Origin: Campylobacter sp. CCS1377 | GTDB taxonomy: Bacteria > Campylobacterota > Campylobacteria > Campylobacterales > Campylobacteraceae | DNA length: 64,000 bases | Direction of reading: 5' to 3' | NCBI RefSeq assembly: GCF_040008265.1 | Contig: NZ_CP155620.1 | Span: forward strand, 1,302,001 to 1,366,000 | In this document: piece by piece, positions 20,057 through 29,811 of the stretch | How positions within the stretch are numbered: the stretch's first letter is position 1 | How the letters are laid out: the number at the start of each line of letters is the position of its first letter | Program-made: the position numbers and the translations under genes | Notes under the pieces: generated by a model | What the model was told of the DNA's origin: nothing | Seen by the model: the letters and a program-made list of their open reading frames with translations, nothing else | Database searches by the model: none

Positions 20057-21061
20057 TTAAATTTTTAATTTCATCTTTTCTTTAACAAAAGCCAAAAGTT
20101 CATTTTTAGCTTTTGTAATATCATTGGTATCAAGTTTAAAATCAACTCTACTTGGTTTTTTATAAACCTTATCATAATATTCTAAAAGCATGGCTATTAA
20201 TTTTTGCCATTGTTCTTTTTTATAAGCCTGCAATAAATCTAAGCGAAAATTCATACTGATATAAGGACTGATGCGTCTTATGCATTCTTGAAATTTAGCC
20301 TCATTTATTCTTGCTTTATAAAAATGTTCTATGCGCATAATGCGATTTTCCAAAGAACAAAAACAATGAATTTTATAGGCATTACACATACTTTCATATA
20401 GTTTTAAAGGCAAAATAATATTGCCAATTTTACGACTCTCGCTTTCTATAAAAGCATATTGTTTAATTTTTGAAATTTGTTCAAACAACCTAGCTTCAAA
20501 AGCTTTTTGAGTAGGCTGATCTCCTAAAATATCACCAAAAGAAGAACCTAAGTGATTAGCCATTTTTTCTAAATCAATCGCATTAGGTAGAAGCCTTAAA
20601 AGCTCGGTTTTGCCACTTCCTGTATTGCCGCAAAGAGAAAATAAATCAAAATATAAAGGTTGAACAAAACTTTCATTTAAAAAAGCTCTATATGCTTTAA
20701 ATCCTCCTTTTAAACGGACTACCCTATAACCAAGCTCACTTAAAATCACCGCGATAGACTTAGAACGTAATCCTCCATGAGCGCAGTAAATTCCTATCTT
20801 AGATCCAATGTGAAAATGCTTAGTTAATTTCGGAATATGTTTTGCCATATTTGCACAAATATACTGTGCGCCTTTTGACTTGGCTAAAGCTTGATTTTTT
20901 CGATATAAAATTCCTACCTCTTGATGCTCTAAATTGTTTAAGGCATAAAAATTTAAAGCATTAGGCAAATGCGAATGATGAAATTCATTAGGACTTCTTG
21001 CATCGATCAAAAGATCAAATTGATGCTTTTTAAATTCCAAAAAATCACTATCACTTAGCAC
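20057..21061 (-). CDS. selU: tRNA 2-selenouridine / geranyl-2-thiouridine synthase SelU
   Basis: A 334-residue enzyme (also MnmH) that replaces sulfur by selenium at the wobble uridine of certain tRNAs, using selenophosphate. An N-terminal rhodanese domain has FDLLIDARSPNEFHHSHLP and the catalytic Cys93 in YCAHGGLRSKS. A C-terminal P-loop domain has CGNTGSGKTELL at about 144-155. This two-domain order is specific to SelU. The sixth and last gene of an operon running from 24643; its start overlaps the HIT gene end by seven bases. Formate dehydrogenase already makes Campylobacter selenium-dependent, so selenophosphate should be available. Confidence 0.92.
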   Translation of the reverse strand: MLSDSDFLEFKKHQFDLLIDARSPNEFHHSHLPNALNFYALNNLEHQEVGILYRKNQALAKSKGAQYICANMAKHIPKLTKHFHIGSKIGIYCAHGGLRSKSIAVILSELGYRVVRLKGGFKAYRAFLNESFVQPLYFDLFSLCGNTGSGKTELLRLLPNAIDLEKMANHLGSSFGDILGDQPTQKAFEARLFEQISKIKQYAFIESESRKIGNIILPLKLYESMCNAYKIHCFCSLENRIMRIEHFYKARINEAKFQECIRRISPYISMNFRLDLLQAYKKEQWQKLIAMLLEYYDKVYKKPSRVDFKLDTNDITKAKNELLAFVKEKMKLKI

Positions 21062-21546
21062 AAATATTCTTTATAAGCTTGTTTGATTTGTAAATAAATT
21101 TTTCCTAAATCCTTACCGCAAACCCTTGTCTGTGCAATAGTTGTAATAAAATTTGTATCACCAGCCCAACGCGGTACTAAATGATAATGGCAATGTGGAG
21201 CAATCCCTGCTCCTGCTTGTTCGCCTAAATTCATACCAATATTAACACCTTTTGCGTGCAAAGTCTGTTTTAAAATCTTTACCCCAAACCTTACCATAGA
21301 TGAAATTTCTTGCCAAGCTTCCTCGCTTAAATCTTCAATATTTTCCAAATGCTCGTAAGGAATAACCATGAAATGACCAGGACTATAAGGATAAAGATTC
21401 ATTATCCCAAAGCAATATTTTTTTCTAAAAATTACTCCGCGTTCCTCATCTTTATCTAGCTCTTTACTGACCGAGCAAAAAGGACACAAATCATTGTTTT
21501 TGCTTTTAAAATATTCACTTCTCCACGGCGCGTGTAAATACTGCAT
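21055..21546 (-). CDS. HIT-family nucleotide hydrolase/phosphorylase
   Basis: A 163-residue histidine-triad protein. The active motif HCHYHLVPRW has His118, His120 and His122, with His118 and neighbours in the HxHxH pattern. The N-terminal CPFC (residues 21-24) looks like a zinc knuckle, as in AP4A phosphorylase-type HIT proteins. GHFMVIPYEHLENIEDL is the usual central segment. It probably splits dinucleoside polyphosphates or AMP-linked compounds. Three bases separate it from trpC upstream in the operon, an arrangement also recalled from C. jejuni. Confidence 0.85.
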   Translation of the reverse strand: MQYLHAPWRSEYFKSKNNDLCPFCSVSKELDKDEERGVIFRKKYCFGIMNLYPYSPGHFMVIPYEHLENIEDLSEEAWQEISSMVRFGVKILKQTLHAKGVNIGMNLGEQAGAGIAPHCHYHLVPRWAGDTNFITTIAQTRVCGKDLGKIYLQIKQAYKEYLC

Positions 21547-21548
21547 GT

Positions 21549-22331
21549 TTAATCCTTTATCAAATTTAAAAGTGCTTTACCCTCATCAGCTTGACGCATA
21601 AAATACTCCCCGATCAAAAAAGCATCCACTCCTATATCTTGCAAATGTTTTAAAAATTCCTTATCCTCTAGACCACTTTCTGCAATGATAATTTTAGAAT
21701 TTGGAATTTGAGGAATTAATTTTTCACAAAGGTCCATATGCATGGAAAAATCATTAAGATTTCGGTGATTAATGCCTATAATATCCGCTCCTGCAAAAAT
21801 AGCCTTACTTAAATCTTCTTTATCGTGAATTTCTACTAAGGCTTCAAGCCCCACATGTCTTGCAAATTCAAGCAATTTTTTAAGTTCTTTCATGCTTAAC
21901 ATTTTTGCAATTAAAAGCACAAAATCTGCTCCATATACCAAAGCCTCTAAAATTTGATATTCATCAAAAATAAAATCCTTTCTAAGCAAAGGAACTTGAG
22001 TATAACGGCGTATTAAGCTTAAATTTTCCAATGAACCTTTAAAAAAATGCGGCTCTGTTAAAACAGAAATAGCAACAGCTTTGTTTTTTTCATAATTTAA
22101 AGCTATATTTAAAGGATCAAAATTTTCTCTAATCACGCCTTTACTAGGGCTGGCTTTTTTTACCTCAGCGATAATTTTCATCTCTTTATCAACTCGCCTC
22201 AAAGCCTTTTTTACATCTTTTGGAAAGAAGGGATTTGAAGCTAAAGATCTACCCAACATATCGTAAGGTAAAAGTTTTTTGCGAATTTCAAGCTCTTCTT
22301 TTGTTTTTTTAAAAATATCATCCAAAATCAT
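21549..22331 (-). CDS. trpC: Indole-3-glycerol phosphate synthase
   Basis: A 260-residue TIM-barrel enzyme of tryptophan synthesis that closes the indole ring from carboxyphenylamino-deoxyribulose phosphate. It shows [21 protein letters not shown] (in two parts), [35 protein letters not shown] and [12 protein letters not shown], all diagnostic. It stands alone, apart from other trp genes, with a four-base overlap to the TPR lipoprotein. It is therefore outside the usual trp operon control. Confidence 0.95.
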   Translation of the reverse strand: MILDDIFKKTKEELEIRKKLLPYDMLGRSLASNPFFPKDVKKALRRVDKEMKIIAEVKKASPSKGVIRENFDPLNIALNYEKNKAVAISVLTEPHFFKGSLENLSLIRRYTQVPLLRKDFIFDEYQILEALVYGADFVLLIAKMLSMKELKKLLEFARHVGLEALVEIHDKEDLSKAIFAGADIIGINHRNLNDFSMHMDLCEKLIPQIPNSKIIIAESGLEDKEFLKHLQDIGVDAFLIGEYFMRQADEGKALLNLIKD

Positions 22332-23608
22332 TTTTTACTCTTTAGACATTTTTGTATAGCTCGAATATGTCTTTTGCTCTCATTGGAAGCAGAAAATTCT
22401 TTATCGTGTAAAGTTTTTGTCATTACATCCCATGCCTTAGAGCACTTATTTTGCTTATAATATCCCCACGATAAAGAATCAAGATAATATAAATTATCAG
22501 GCTCTGCATTTAAAGCCTTAATAACTAATTCTATGCCCTTATTTACATCTAAATTATAATCAATCAGCATATAACCATAATAATTTAAATATAAAGCTTC
22601 AGTATTTTCATCTAAAGCTTGTTCGAATTTTTTACTGACTGATTCTAAAACATTTTTATTGACCTGTTTTTTCTCCATAGCATCTTCAAATTCCATTACT
22701 GCAGCTTGCAATAAATATGACTTATTTTGAGTTTTTTGATAAAGTTTTAAGCACAACTTAAAAGCATTATCATATTGCTTTAAATTTTGATAAAAATACA
22801 CAATCATATCAGGCTTTAAATCAAATTTCAAAGCCAAATCCAAAGCTTTTTGGTATTGTTTTTGCGTATCAAAAAGCTCTAAAATCGCATATAAAAAAGT
22901 TTGATTTTTACTTATTTCATACAGATCTAAATAAATTTTTTCAAGCCCATTATATTCTTTAGCATCATTATAAATTTTTACAAGTAAAATACAAGTTTTT
23001 AAAGTGCAGCCTTTTTTATTTCTAAAATCTTCAAGCCACATTCTAGCTTGATTTGTTTGTTTTGATAATATACTAGCTCTTGTCATCTTTAAAACCAACT
23101 CTTCGCTAATATTGATCTTATAAGCCATTTCATAAAATCCAAAAGCCTCTGTGATTTTTTGCTGCTGCATTAAAATATCACCTAATAGTTCATAGTTCTT
23201 TGCATCTTTTTGGATTTGCAAAACTTCTTTTAATAAATTTTGTGCTTGCTCTAAATCATTGATTTGCAAATTATAGAGCACAACAAGTTTTTTAAGTGCT
23301 ATATTTTGATTCATATATTCTTTAGCTAAAACACTTATTTCCTCTTTATTATCAAGATTATTAAGCAAAGTAAGCAAAAAAGCTTTTTCCAAAAAAGCAC
23401 TCTGCTTACTTTCTTCAAAAAGTCTTAAATACTCATCTCTAGCTTGTGTGTATTTCATAAAATACTCATCATTCAAAGCCTTCATTACACGAAAATTTAA
23501 ATCCGCATTTTTATTCACCTCAACCGGTTTATACTCTACAACATTTTTTTGTACTCCACAAGCTGCAAAAAACAATCCGAAAAAAACTAAAAACAAACCC
23601 CGATACAT
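22328..23608 (-). CDS. TPR-repeat lipoprotein
   Basis: A 426-residue exported lipoprotein with Cys17 at the lipobox (LFFAACG). The rest is helical and shows tetratricopeptide-type repeats, for example [36 protein letters not shown], and [20 protein letters not shown] near the end. Such proteins act as scaffolds at the envelope; the partner is unknown. A C. jejuni counterpart sits just upstream of trpC as here. The gene overlaps the upstream YkgJ-type gene by 22 bases. Confidence 0.8.
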   Translation of the reverse strand: MYRGLFLVFFGLFFAACGVQKNVVEYKPVEVNKNADLNFRVMKALNDEYFMKYTQARDEYLRLFEESKQSAFLEKAFLLTLLNNLDNKEEISVLAKEYMNQNIALKKLVVLYNLQINDLEQAQNLLKEVLQIQKDAKNYELLGDILMQQQKITEAFGFYEMAYKINISEELVLKMTRASILSKQTNQARMWLEDFRNKKGCTLKTCILLVKIYNDAKEYNGLEKIYLDLYEISKNQTFLYAILELFDTQKQYQKALDLALKFDLKPDMIVYFYQNLKQYDNAFKLCLKLYQKTQNKSYLLQAAVMEFEDAMEKKQVNKNVLESVSKKFEQALDENTEALYLNYYGYMLIDYNLDVNKGIELVIKALNAEPDNLYYLDSLSWGYYKQNKCSKAWDVMTKTLHDKEFSASNESKRHIRAIQKCLKSKK

Positions 23609-23955
23609 TCTTTTTGTAATTCCTTTTTATTTTTTTTAAAATATTCCCAAAAGGGAAAAGTTCGACATTGACTAGGCCTTAACTCATAAATACTACATTT
23701 CCTTCGATTTTGATCAAAAAAAATACAAGCAAAGCCTTCTTCAAATCGCACTTCTTGAAAACTGTATTTTAATCCAATTTTTCTTAAAAATCCTTGCTTA
23801 AAATCTTCAAAATTTAAATTTAAAAATTTTGCAATTGCTTCTAGCTCATCTTTATTTGCAAAAATATTGCCACTTTCACCAATGCAACACTTTCCTCCAC
23901 ATTTTTCGCAAGCATTCTCATCAAAAGAAAAATCAAAACCTTGTTTATAAATCAT
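23587..23955 (-). CDS. YkgJ-family cysteine-cluster protein
   Basis: A 122-residue protein with the YkgJ/CxxCxxxCC metal-binding pattern. CEKCGGKCCIGESG lies near the N-terminus, RPSQCRTFPFWEY in the middle and KECIGVCF at the end. The family is thought to bind zinc or iron, with unclear biochemical function. The ATG at 23955 (MIYKQGFDF) is preferred because the longer reading frame up to 24045 would lie mostly inside the upstream methyltransferase gene. It overlaps the methyltransferase by 11 bases. Confidence 0.75.
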   Translation of the reverse strand: MIYKQGFDFSFDENACEKCGGKCCIGESGNIFANKDELEAIAKFLNLNFEDFKQGFLRKIGLKYSFQEVRFEEGFACIFFDQNRRKCSIYELRPSQCRTFPFWEYFKKNKKELQKECIGVCF

Positions 23956-24643
23956 CACTTTCAACCTTAAATTCATTATACACTTGAAGCATTTGCTGGC
24001 TAAACACATTATCTTCATACACAATAAAAGGCTCCAAAATTTCACAAAAATTTTTTGAACTTTTCTGAGCCAAAATCATAAGCAATCTTGCCTTTTGATC
24101 TTTTCGAGTGTGAATAAACTGTAAAGCTGTAAGCTTGATTTTATACTTTTTTAACAAACAGGCGATTTCTTCAATGGCTAGACTTTCATAACAAAAACAC
24201 AATTTTCCTCTGGGTTTTAATAAAGAATTTGCACGGGCAATAAAGTCTTCTAATTTTAAATTATCTGCAAATTTACTAATATTTTGATGAGTATTTTCGC
24301 CTTTTTGGGCTCCATATCTATAAAAAGGTGGATTTGAAACAATAAAATCATATTTTTTTTCTGTATCAAAATCTTTAAAATCACATAAAAAAATCTTAGC
24401 ATTTATAGAATTTAATTTTAAATTCTCTTCACAAAGAGTAATATTGCATTCTTGAATATCAAGTAAATCAAGATTAATATTTGGATATTTTTTTTTAAGC
24501 CCTATACCCACAATACCGCAGCCACAACCCACATCCAACACTTCCATCTTGGGCTTTTGTTTTGATGCAAAATCAAGCAAAATCATAGAATCACTATTAT
24601 AACGATAACCATTTTTCAACTGTTTAAAACGCATTATTTGCAC
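23945..24643 (-). CDS. TrmN6-like tRNA1(Val) adenine-37 N6-methyltransferase
   Basis: A 232-residue SAM methyltransferase of the YfiC/TrmN6 group. Motif I is LDVGCGCGIVGIGLKKKYP and the catalytic NPPF motif is in FIVSNPPFYRYGAQKG, typical of N6-adenine methylation. It opens with FKQLKNGYRYNSDSMILLDF, also a YfiC feature. It heads the six-gene operon that ends in selU, so two tRNA-modifying enzymes are at its two ends. The start may be either ATG, at residue 1 or 4. The target base is inferred from the family. Confidence 0.78.
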   Translation of the reverse strand: MQIMRFKQLKNGYRYNSDSMILLDFASKQKPKMEVLDVGCGCGIVGIGLKKKYPNINLDLLDIQECNITLCEENLKLNSINAKIFLCDFKDFDTEKKYDFIVSNPPFYRYGAQKGENTHQNISKFADNLKLEDFIARANSLLKPRGKLCFCYESLAIEEIACLLKKYKIKLTALQFIHTRKDQKARLLMILAQKSSKNFCEILEPFIVYEDNVFSQQMLQVYNEFKVESDDL

Positions 24644-24755
24644 TTTTTATCCTATAAAATTAATAATTTTTTGCAAAATATATTTTTAATTAAAACTTTT
24701 AGAAAATTATACTATTATTTCCAAAAAGTAACAACTCAAAAAAGGTATTTAAGCT

Positions 24756-25250
24756 ATGAAAGAAATTATTGTTAATGAAGATATACTTATTACATCTAAA
24801 ACAGATCTGAAAGGCAATATTATCTATGCCAATGATGACTTCTTAAAATATGCTGGATATTCCATGAAAGAAGTTCTTTATAAACCTCATAATATCGTAC
24901 GTCATCCTGATATGCCAAAAGCGGTTTTTAAATTATTGTGGGAATATATCAAAAACAAAAATGAAATTTTTGCCTTTGTAAAAAATAAAACAAAAAGCGG
25001 AGATTATTACTGGGTTTTTGCCAATATCACAGTATCTTTGAATGAAAAAGGCGAAGCAATAAATTGCTATTCCGTAAGAAGAGCACCTAATAAAGACGCT
25101 TTAAAAACTATAAGTGAGCTTTACAAAAACTTAGTTGAATGCGAACAAAAAGATGGCTTGCAAGCAAGCTATAAAAAACTTCAAGACTTTATAGCTTCAT
25201 ATAATATAAGCTACAATCAGCTTATATTTGAACTTCAAGGTTTAAAATAA
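24756..25250 (+). CDS. PAS-domain energy-taxis sensor (CetB/CetC type)
   Basis: A 164-residue soluble protein that consists of a single PAS domain, residues about 10-115, and a helical tail. DLKGNIIYANDDFLKYAGYS, then PHNIVRHPDMPKAVFKLLW and GDYYWVFANITVSLNEKGE match the Aer-type FAD-binding PAS sensor. In C. jejuni CetB and CetC have this size and pass redox signals to the transducer CetA. The receptor gene follows 11 bases later. In C. jejuni, as I recall, CetC precedes and CetB follows cetA; here only one PAS gene is present, and it comes first. I leave the name open between CetB and CetC. Confidence 0.82.
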   Translation: MKEIIVNEDILITSKTDLKGNIIYANDDFLKYAGYSMKEVLYKPHNIVRHPDMPKAVFKLLWEYIKNKNEIFAFVKNKTKSGDYYWVFANITVSLNEKGEAINCYSVRRAPNKDALKTISELYKNLVECEQKDGLQASYKKLQDFIASYNISYNQLIFELQGLK

Positions 25251-25261
25251 AAGGAGATTAA

Positions 25262-26635
25262 ATGAAAAAAACATTGTATTTTGGAATTTTTTTAAACATT
25301 TTAGCTCTTATCATTGGAATTGTTGCAAAAGAATATTACTCTTTAATATTCTTTGTATTTTCTCTTTGTGTGCTAGGTTTTATTTATTTTCTCTATGATG
25401 AAAATGAAAAAAATCTTAACTTGCTGCTTGAACTTTCACAAGAATTAAAAAATGGTAATTTTGATGGACGCGTGGTTTATACCTCAATGAAAAATCAAAA
25501 ATTGGCAAAAATTTGCGACAATCTCAATAATACAATAGATAGTCTAGAAGCTTATTTAAGGGAAATTAATACCTCCATTGAATGTTCTCAAAAACATCAT
25601 TTTTACCGCAAAGCTTTATCTAAAGGCTTAAAAGGAATTTTTTCTAGCAATATAAAATTTATTAATGAAGCCTTAGGAAATATAGAAAATACAACCAAAT
25701 CGGTCTTTAAAAATGCCTTATCGAAAACCCTAATGGATTTAAGTTTAAATAATCAAAACAAAGATTTAGAACAAATTTCTAATTCCTTAAATGAAGATAT
25801 TAAATTTATGAAAAATGTTCATAATGTTGTTAATTCAATTGCTCAAGTAGCCGCAGAAAATGGCTCTGAAGTTAATGCACTTAAAGAATCTATCAGCTCT
25901 TTAATGGAAGTAACAAACTCAAGCAACGAAAGCATTCAAGCCTTTGTTTCAAATTCTCAAAATATTACTTCTGTAGTAGAAGTTATTAGAGATATTGCCG
26001 ATCAAACAAATCTTTTGGCATTAAATGCTGCCATTGAAGCAGCTCGTGCAGGAGAATATGGAAGAGGCTTTGCAGTGGTTGCCGATGAAGTGCGCAAACT
26101 AGCAGAAAGAACCCAAAAATCAACAAGCGAAATATCTATTGCTATTCAAACCATGCAGCAAGACTTTGATAATATTCAAGCAGGAAGCACAAGGGTGCTT
26201 AACATAGTAAGCGATTCAGAAGCCAAAATCACAAATTTCAGCACAGCTTTCAAGCATTTAGAAAATAACAGCATTTCTTTAGGGGATAATTTCTTAGTTT
26301 TTGCAAAAAAACTCATACTTTCTGCAACAAAAATTGATCATATTTTATATAAATCAAATATTTATCTTAGCTTAAATAACGGACAAATGGAACACATAAA
26401 AGAACTTGATCCTATTTCAAAACTGAGCATAAATGAAGAAAGTAAAAATGTTATCCTTGAGCTAGTCAATAGCGAAGAATTAGAAGAAAGTAAGGAATTT
26501 ATAAAAAATAACGCTTATAAGGCTTTAGAACTCTCTCAAAATCATATCGATCAAAAGATCTATGATGAGATTGTAACAGATATTAGCGCCTTAGAACAAA
26601 AAAGCTCTCAAATTTTAGAAAAATTAAAAATCTAA
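25262..26635 (+). CDS. cetA: CetA-like methyl-accepting chemotaxis transducer
   Basis: A 457-residue transducer for energy taxis. Two hydrophobic segments at about 5-22 and 27-46 form an N-terminal membrane hairpin with no periplasmic sensing domain, as in Aer and CetA. The signalling hairpin is at about 240-285: [20 protein letters not shown] followed by [15 protein letters not shown], which binds CheW and CheA. After about residue 345 the segment [15 protein letters not shown] resembles the start of a chemoreceptor zinc-binding (CZB) domain, though its cysteine motif is not seen. AAGGAGATTAA is a strong ribosome binding site. The upstream PAS protein is the presumed sensor. Confidence 0.85.
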   Translation: MKKTLYFGIFLNILALIIGIVAKEYYSLIFFVFSLCVLGFIYFLYDENEKNLNLLLELSQELKNGNFDGRVVYTSMKNQKLAKICDNLNNTIDSLEAYLREINTSIECSQKHHFYRKALSKGLKGIFSSNIKFINEALGNIENTTKSVFKNALSKTLMDLSLNNQNKDLEQISNSLNEDIKFMKNVHNVVNSIAQVAAENGSEVNALKESISSLMEVTNSSNESIQAFVSNSQNITSVVEVIRDIADQTNLLALNAAIEAARAGEYGRGFAVVADEVRKLAERTQKSTSEISIAIQTMQQDFDNIQAGSTRVLNIVSDSEAKITNFSTAFKHLENNSISLGDNFLVFAKKLILSATKIDHILYKSNIYLSLNNGQMEHIKELDPISKLSINEESKNVILELVNSEELEESKEFIKNNAYKALELSQNHIDQKIYDEIVTDISALEQKSSQILEKLKI

Positions 26636-26663
26636 AAGCACTCTCTATATTAAAGAGTGCTTT
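26635..26663. terminator. Bidirectional terminator between cetA and lon
   Basis: Ten-base arms AAAGCACTCT (26635-26644) and AGAGTGCTTT (26654-26663) with a nine-base loop begin at the cetA stop and reach into the last codons of the convergent lon gene. A and T tracts flank both sides. Confidence 0.75.
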
Positions 26664-29020
26664 AAAACCTCATCAATAGTATCTACTGGTACAATTTTAA
26701 TATTATCCTTAACCTCATCAGGAATTTCTTTTAAATCTCTCTCATAATTTTTTCTTGGAATTAAGGCACATTCTATCCCTGCTTTATACGCAGCAATCAA
26801 TTTTTCTTTCAATCCACCAATTGGTAAAACTCTACCTATTAAATCTACCTCTCCTGTCATAGCAACATTGGAATGTACTTTTTTCTCACTAAAAATCGAA
26901 GCTATAGCAACACACATAGTGATACCTGCACTTGGGCCATCTTTTGGCGTAGCTCCATCTGGAACATGAAGATGCAAATTATATTGCTCATAAATACTGC
27001 TTTTACTATCCTTTGTGAGTTTTTTAGGGATAAGTAATTTACCCCCATCAATTAAAACCTTAATCACGCTCAAAGCAATGCGCGCAGACTCTTTCATCAC
27101 ATCACCCAAACTTCCCGTTAATAATAATTCACCTTTTCCTTTGTTTTTGATAATTTCAATTTTTAAAACATCTCCGCCCACCGCAGTCCAAGCTAAACCA
27201 TTAACTTGTCCTACCCTATCTATTTTATCTTGTTTTTGAATTTCATAGACTTTTTTATCTAAAAACTGGTTAAGATTTTTAGTATTGATAGTAATTTTTT
27301 TACTACTATCAAGCAAAATTTCTTTTGCACTTTTTCTACAAAGCTCAGCAAATTTTCTTCTTAAATTTCTCACTCCTGACTCTCTAGTATAATCACTGAT
27401 TATTAATTCAATAGCATTCTTAGAAATACTAAGTTCGGTATTTTTTAAACCATGTTTTTTCATTTCGCTTGGAATAAGATAATTCTTTGCAATTTGAAAT
27501 TTCTCACTAGGAGTATAAGAACTTAATTCTATAAATTCCATCCTATCTCTTAAAGGCGCAGGAATATTGCTAATATCATTAGCCGTTGCTATGAAAATTA
27601 CCTTACTTAAATCTACATTAAAATTTAAATAATAATCTCTGAATTTAGAATTTTGCTCAGGATCAAGAATTTCTAAAAGAACTGCACTCGGATCACCCTT
27701 AAAACTACGGTTAATTTTATCTATCTCATCTAAAACAACAACAGGGTTGATTTGTTTTGCTTCAATAAGTCCTTGAATAATGCGTCCAGGCATTGCGCCA
27801 ATATAAGTTCGTCGATGTCCACGCAATTCATTAACATCTTCAAGTCCGCCAAGCGCAATGCGTATAAGTTCTCGCTTTAAAGCTTTTGCTACAGAATTTG
27901 CCAAAGAAGTTTTTCCCACTCCAGGAGGACCATAAAGGCACAAAATAACCTTGGCGCCTTCTTTGTCTTCAACCTTTCTTTTTTCTAATAATTCACGAAC
28001 CGCGAAATATTCTTCAATACGTTCTTTTGGCTTATTAAGCGCATAATGATCAGCATTTAATTGCTTTGAAACTTCCTTAATGCTTAGTTTCTTCTTTGCT
28101 AAATTTTCAAAAGGAACATCCAATGCAACTTCAATGTAAGTTTGAAGCATAGAAGCTTCAGAATTATCTTGATGAATCCGTTCAAATTTTTCAATTTGTT
28201 TCTTAATCTCTCTATAGGCATCTTCATGCATAAACTTTTTCTTAGCTTCAAGTTTTTTATAATATTCTTTGGTTTCATTGTCTTTTTGTATATCTGAACC
28301 AAGTTCTTTTTGAATTTGCTTTAATTGTTCTTTTAAAAAATATTCTTTATTAGCTTGATCGATTTTAGAATGCACCTTGCTTTTAATTTCTTTTTGTAAT
28401 TTATTGGCTTCTATTTCATCACTAATTAAACCAATAAGTCTTAGAAATTTTTTCTCAAGATCGTTTTCTATAAAGAATTCATAGGCAACTTGTTTCTTAA
28501 CATGTATAGTATTTAAAATCAAATCACAAATTCGAGCTCCATCTAAGCCTTCTTCAATGGTTCTTAAAAGATCTGGCGAAAAATAATGGCTTATTCCAGC
28601 CAAAGCACGAACTTTTTCTTTTAATACACCAAGCAAAGCTTCATTTTTAACAGCACTTAATTCATTATGGACAATAAGATCCACACTAGCCACTAAAGGT
28701 TTTTGTGAAATTCTTTCTACAATTTTAGCCTTTGAATAACCTTGAAAAAGAATTTTTATCCTGCCATCAGGAAGAGGAACTTTACGCATTATGCTGCCTA
28801 CAACTCCACAATCATAAATTTCATCAAAAGTTCTAGCACCTTCAAATTTAGATGGAGCAACAAAAATCATTGTGTCATTTTTAAGAGCTAATTCCAAAGC
28901 CTTAATATTTTGAACATCGCTCAAAAAAATAGGAGTAATCATAAAAGGGTATAAAAATAATTCATCTTCAACCAACACAGGAAGCTGTGCTGGATAATTT
29001 TGCATTTCTTCAACTTGCAT
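26645..29020 (-). CDS. lon: ATP-dependent Lon protease
   Basis: A 791-residue cytosolic protease that degrades misfolded and regulatory proteins. The N-terminal substrate domain includes LPVLVEDELFLYPFMITPIF. The AAA+ module has Walker A GPPGVGKTSLANSVA, Walker B VVLDEIDKI, and RGHRRTYIGAMPGRI. The C-terminal protease domain shows the Ser-Lys dyad: serine in KDGPSAGITM and lysine in LKEKLIAAYKAGI. Length is normal. It lies 15 bases after the bamD gene on the same strand. Heat-shock control is usual for the family; no CIRCE element was found. Confidence 0.96.
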   Translation of the reverse strand: MQVEEMQNYPAQLPVLVEDELFLYPFMITPIFLSDVQNIKALELALKNDTMIFVAPSKFEGARTFDEIYDCGVVGSIMRKVPLPDGRIKILFQGYSKAKIVERISQKPLVASVDLIVHNELSAVKNEALLGVLKEKVRALAGISHYFSPDLLRTIEEGLDGARICDLILNTIHVKKQVAYEFFIENDLEKKFLRLIGLISDEIEANKLQKEIKSKVHSKIDQANKEYFLKEQLKQIQKELGSDIQKDNETKEYYKKLEAKKKFMHEDAYREIKKQIEKFERIHQDNSEASMLQTYIEVALDVPFENLAKKKLSIKEVSKQLNADHYALNKPKERIEEYFAVRELLEKRKVEDKEGAKVILCLYGPPGVGKTSLANSVAKALKRELIRIALGGLEDVNELRGHRRTYIGAMPGRIIQGLIEAKQINPVVVLDEIDKINRSFKGDPSAVLLEILDPEQNSKFRDYYLNFNVDLSKVIFIATANDISNIPAPLRDRMEFIELSSYTPSEKFQIAKNYLIPSEMKKHGLKNTELSISKNAIELIISDYTRESGVRNLRRKFAELCRKSAKEILLDSSKKITINTKNLNQFLDKKVYEIQKQDKIDRVGQVNGLAWTAVGGDVLKIEIIKNKGKGELLLTGSLGDVMKESARIALSVIKVLIDGGKLLIPKKLTKDSKSSIYEQYNLHLHVPDGATPKDGPSAGITMCVAIASIFSEKKVHSNVAMTGEVDLIGRVLPIGGLKEKLIAAYKAGIECALIPRKNYERDLKEIPDEVKDNIKIVPVDTIDEVLKHSLI

Positions 29021-29035
29021 TATTTTCCTTAAAAA

Positions 29036-29686
29036 TTATTCAAATACTTTTCTATACCAAGGAAGTTCTGGTTTTATCATATAAGTATCATAAAAGTCTG
29101 AATTTTTGAGTTTTTCCTGATAAATTTCATAACTTTGGGTGCGATCTGTTCTTTGATAAAGATCAGCAATGGTTTCATCAAGATAATAATTTGCTAAATT
29201 AAATTTTGTAAGCATAGTTTGCACTAAAAGTTTATATTGGGTATTAGGATAATTTTCCAAAAATTGAGTAATTTCCTTAGAACTTTCAAGCATTAAAGCT
29301 TGATTACGATTTGGTTGCGAAAAAGCACTAAATTTTGCTTTAATCTTTAGATATCTTATATAATCTACATTTTTAGAATTACCAAATTTTTTATTATACT
29401 CTTCAAGGTAAAAATCCGCTAAAAGATATTCTTCTTCATCCATATGCGCCTGAGCTAAAATAAGTAAAGTTTGTTCCAATAAAGGATCTGCAATATGCTC
29501 ACTAGCCATAGAATTATAATGCAAATCCGCTTTTTCCAAATCCTTATCTTGCAAATCTTTAATGATTTGCTGATACCACTCTATAGCGCTTAAATTATAA
29601 AGTTCATCTGTAGTTTTTGTACTACAAGCACTTATTATTAACAAAACACTAACAGGTAAAATACATTTTTTGATTATCTTCATCAC
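29036..29686 (-). CDS. bamD: BamD outer-membrane assembly lipoprotein
   Basis: A 216-residue lipoprotein with Cys21 at the lipobox (IISAC). It holds tetratricopeptide-type helices: NLSAIEWYQQIIKDLQDKD, YLLADFYLEEYNKKFGNS, KYLxIK-type YLKIKAKFSAFSQPNRNQ, and a YPNTQYKLL segment, the common BamD pattern. BamD is the essential partner of BamA in inserting outer-membrane beta barrels. It is upstream of lon and divergent from fliW across 125 bases. Confidence 0.85.
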   Translation of the reverse strand: MMKIIKKCILPVSVLLIISACSTKTTDELYNLSAIEWYQQIIKDLQDKDLEKADLHYNSMASEHIADPLLEQTLLILAQAHMDEEEYLLADFYLEEYNKKFGNSKNVDYIRYLKIKAKFSAFSQPNRNQALMLESSKEITQFLENYPNTQYKLLVQTMLTKFNLANYYLDETIADLYQRTDRTQSYEIYQEKLKNSDFYDTYMIKPELPWYRKVFE

Positions 29687-29751
29687 AAACTTCCATTAAT
29701 ATTAAAATTTATTTTGCAATTATAATCTAATAAATTAAATAATTTTATTTT

Positions 29752-29769
29752 TTGGAATTATTATTGCTT
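29752..29769 (+). promoter_or_regulatory. Predicted sigma-54 promoter of fliW
   Basis: TTGG-AATTATTATT-GCTT places GG (29754-29755) exactly ten bases before GC (29766-29767), with the flanking TTTGGAA and TTGCTT of the Campylobacter RpoN consensus. A start site about twelve bases later would give a leader of roughly 33 bases to the fliW ATG, including an AAGGAG ribosome binding site. In Campylobacter sigma-54 with FlgR drives middle flagellar genes. Confidence 0.6.
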
Positions 29770-29811
29770 ATTTTATGTTAAAATAATTTCATAAAATTTT
29801 AAGGAGATAAA

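Noticed and set aside
23956-24045. Longer N-terminus of the YkgJ-type gene
   Set aside because: It lies inside the methyltransferase gene and its residues do not match the family.
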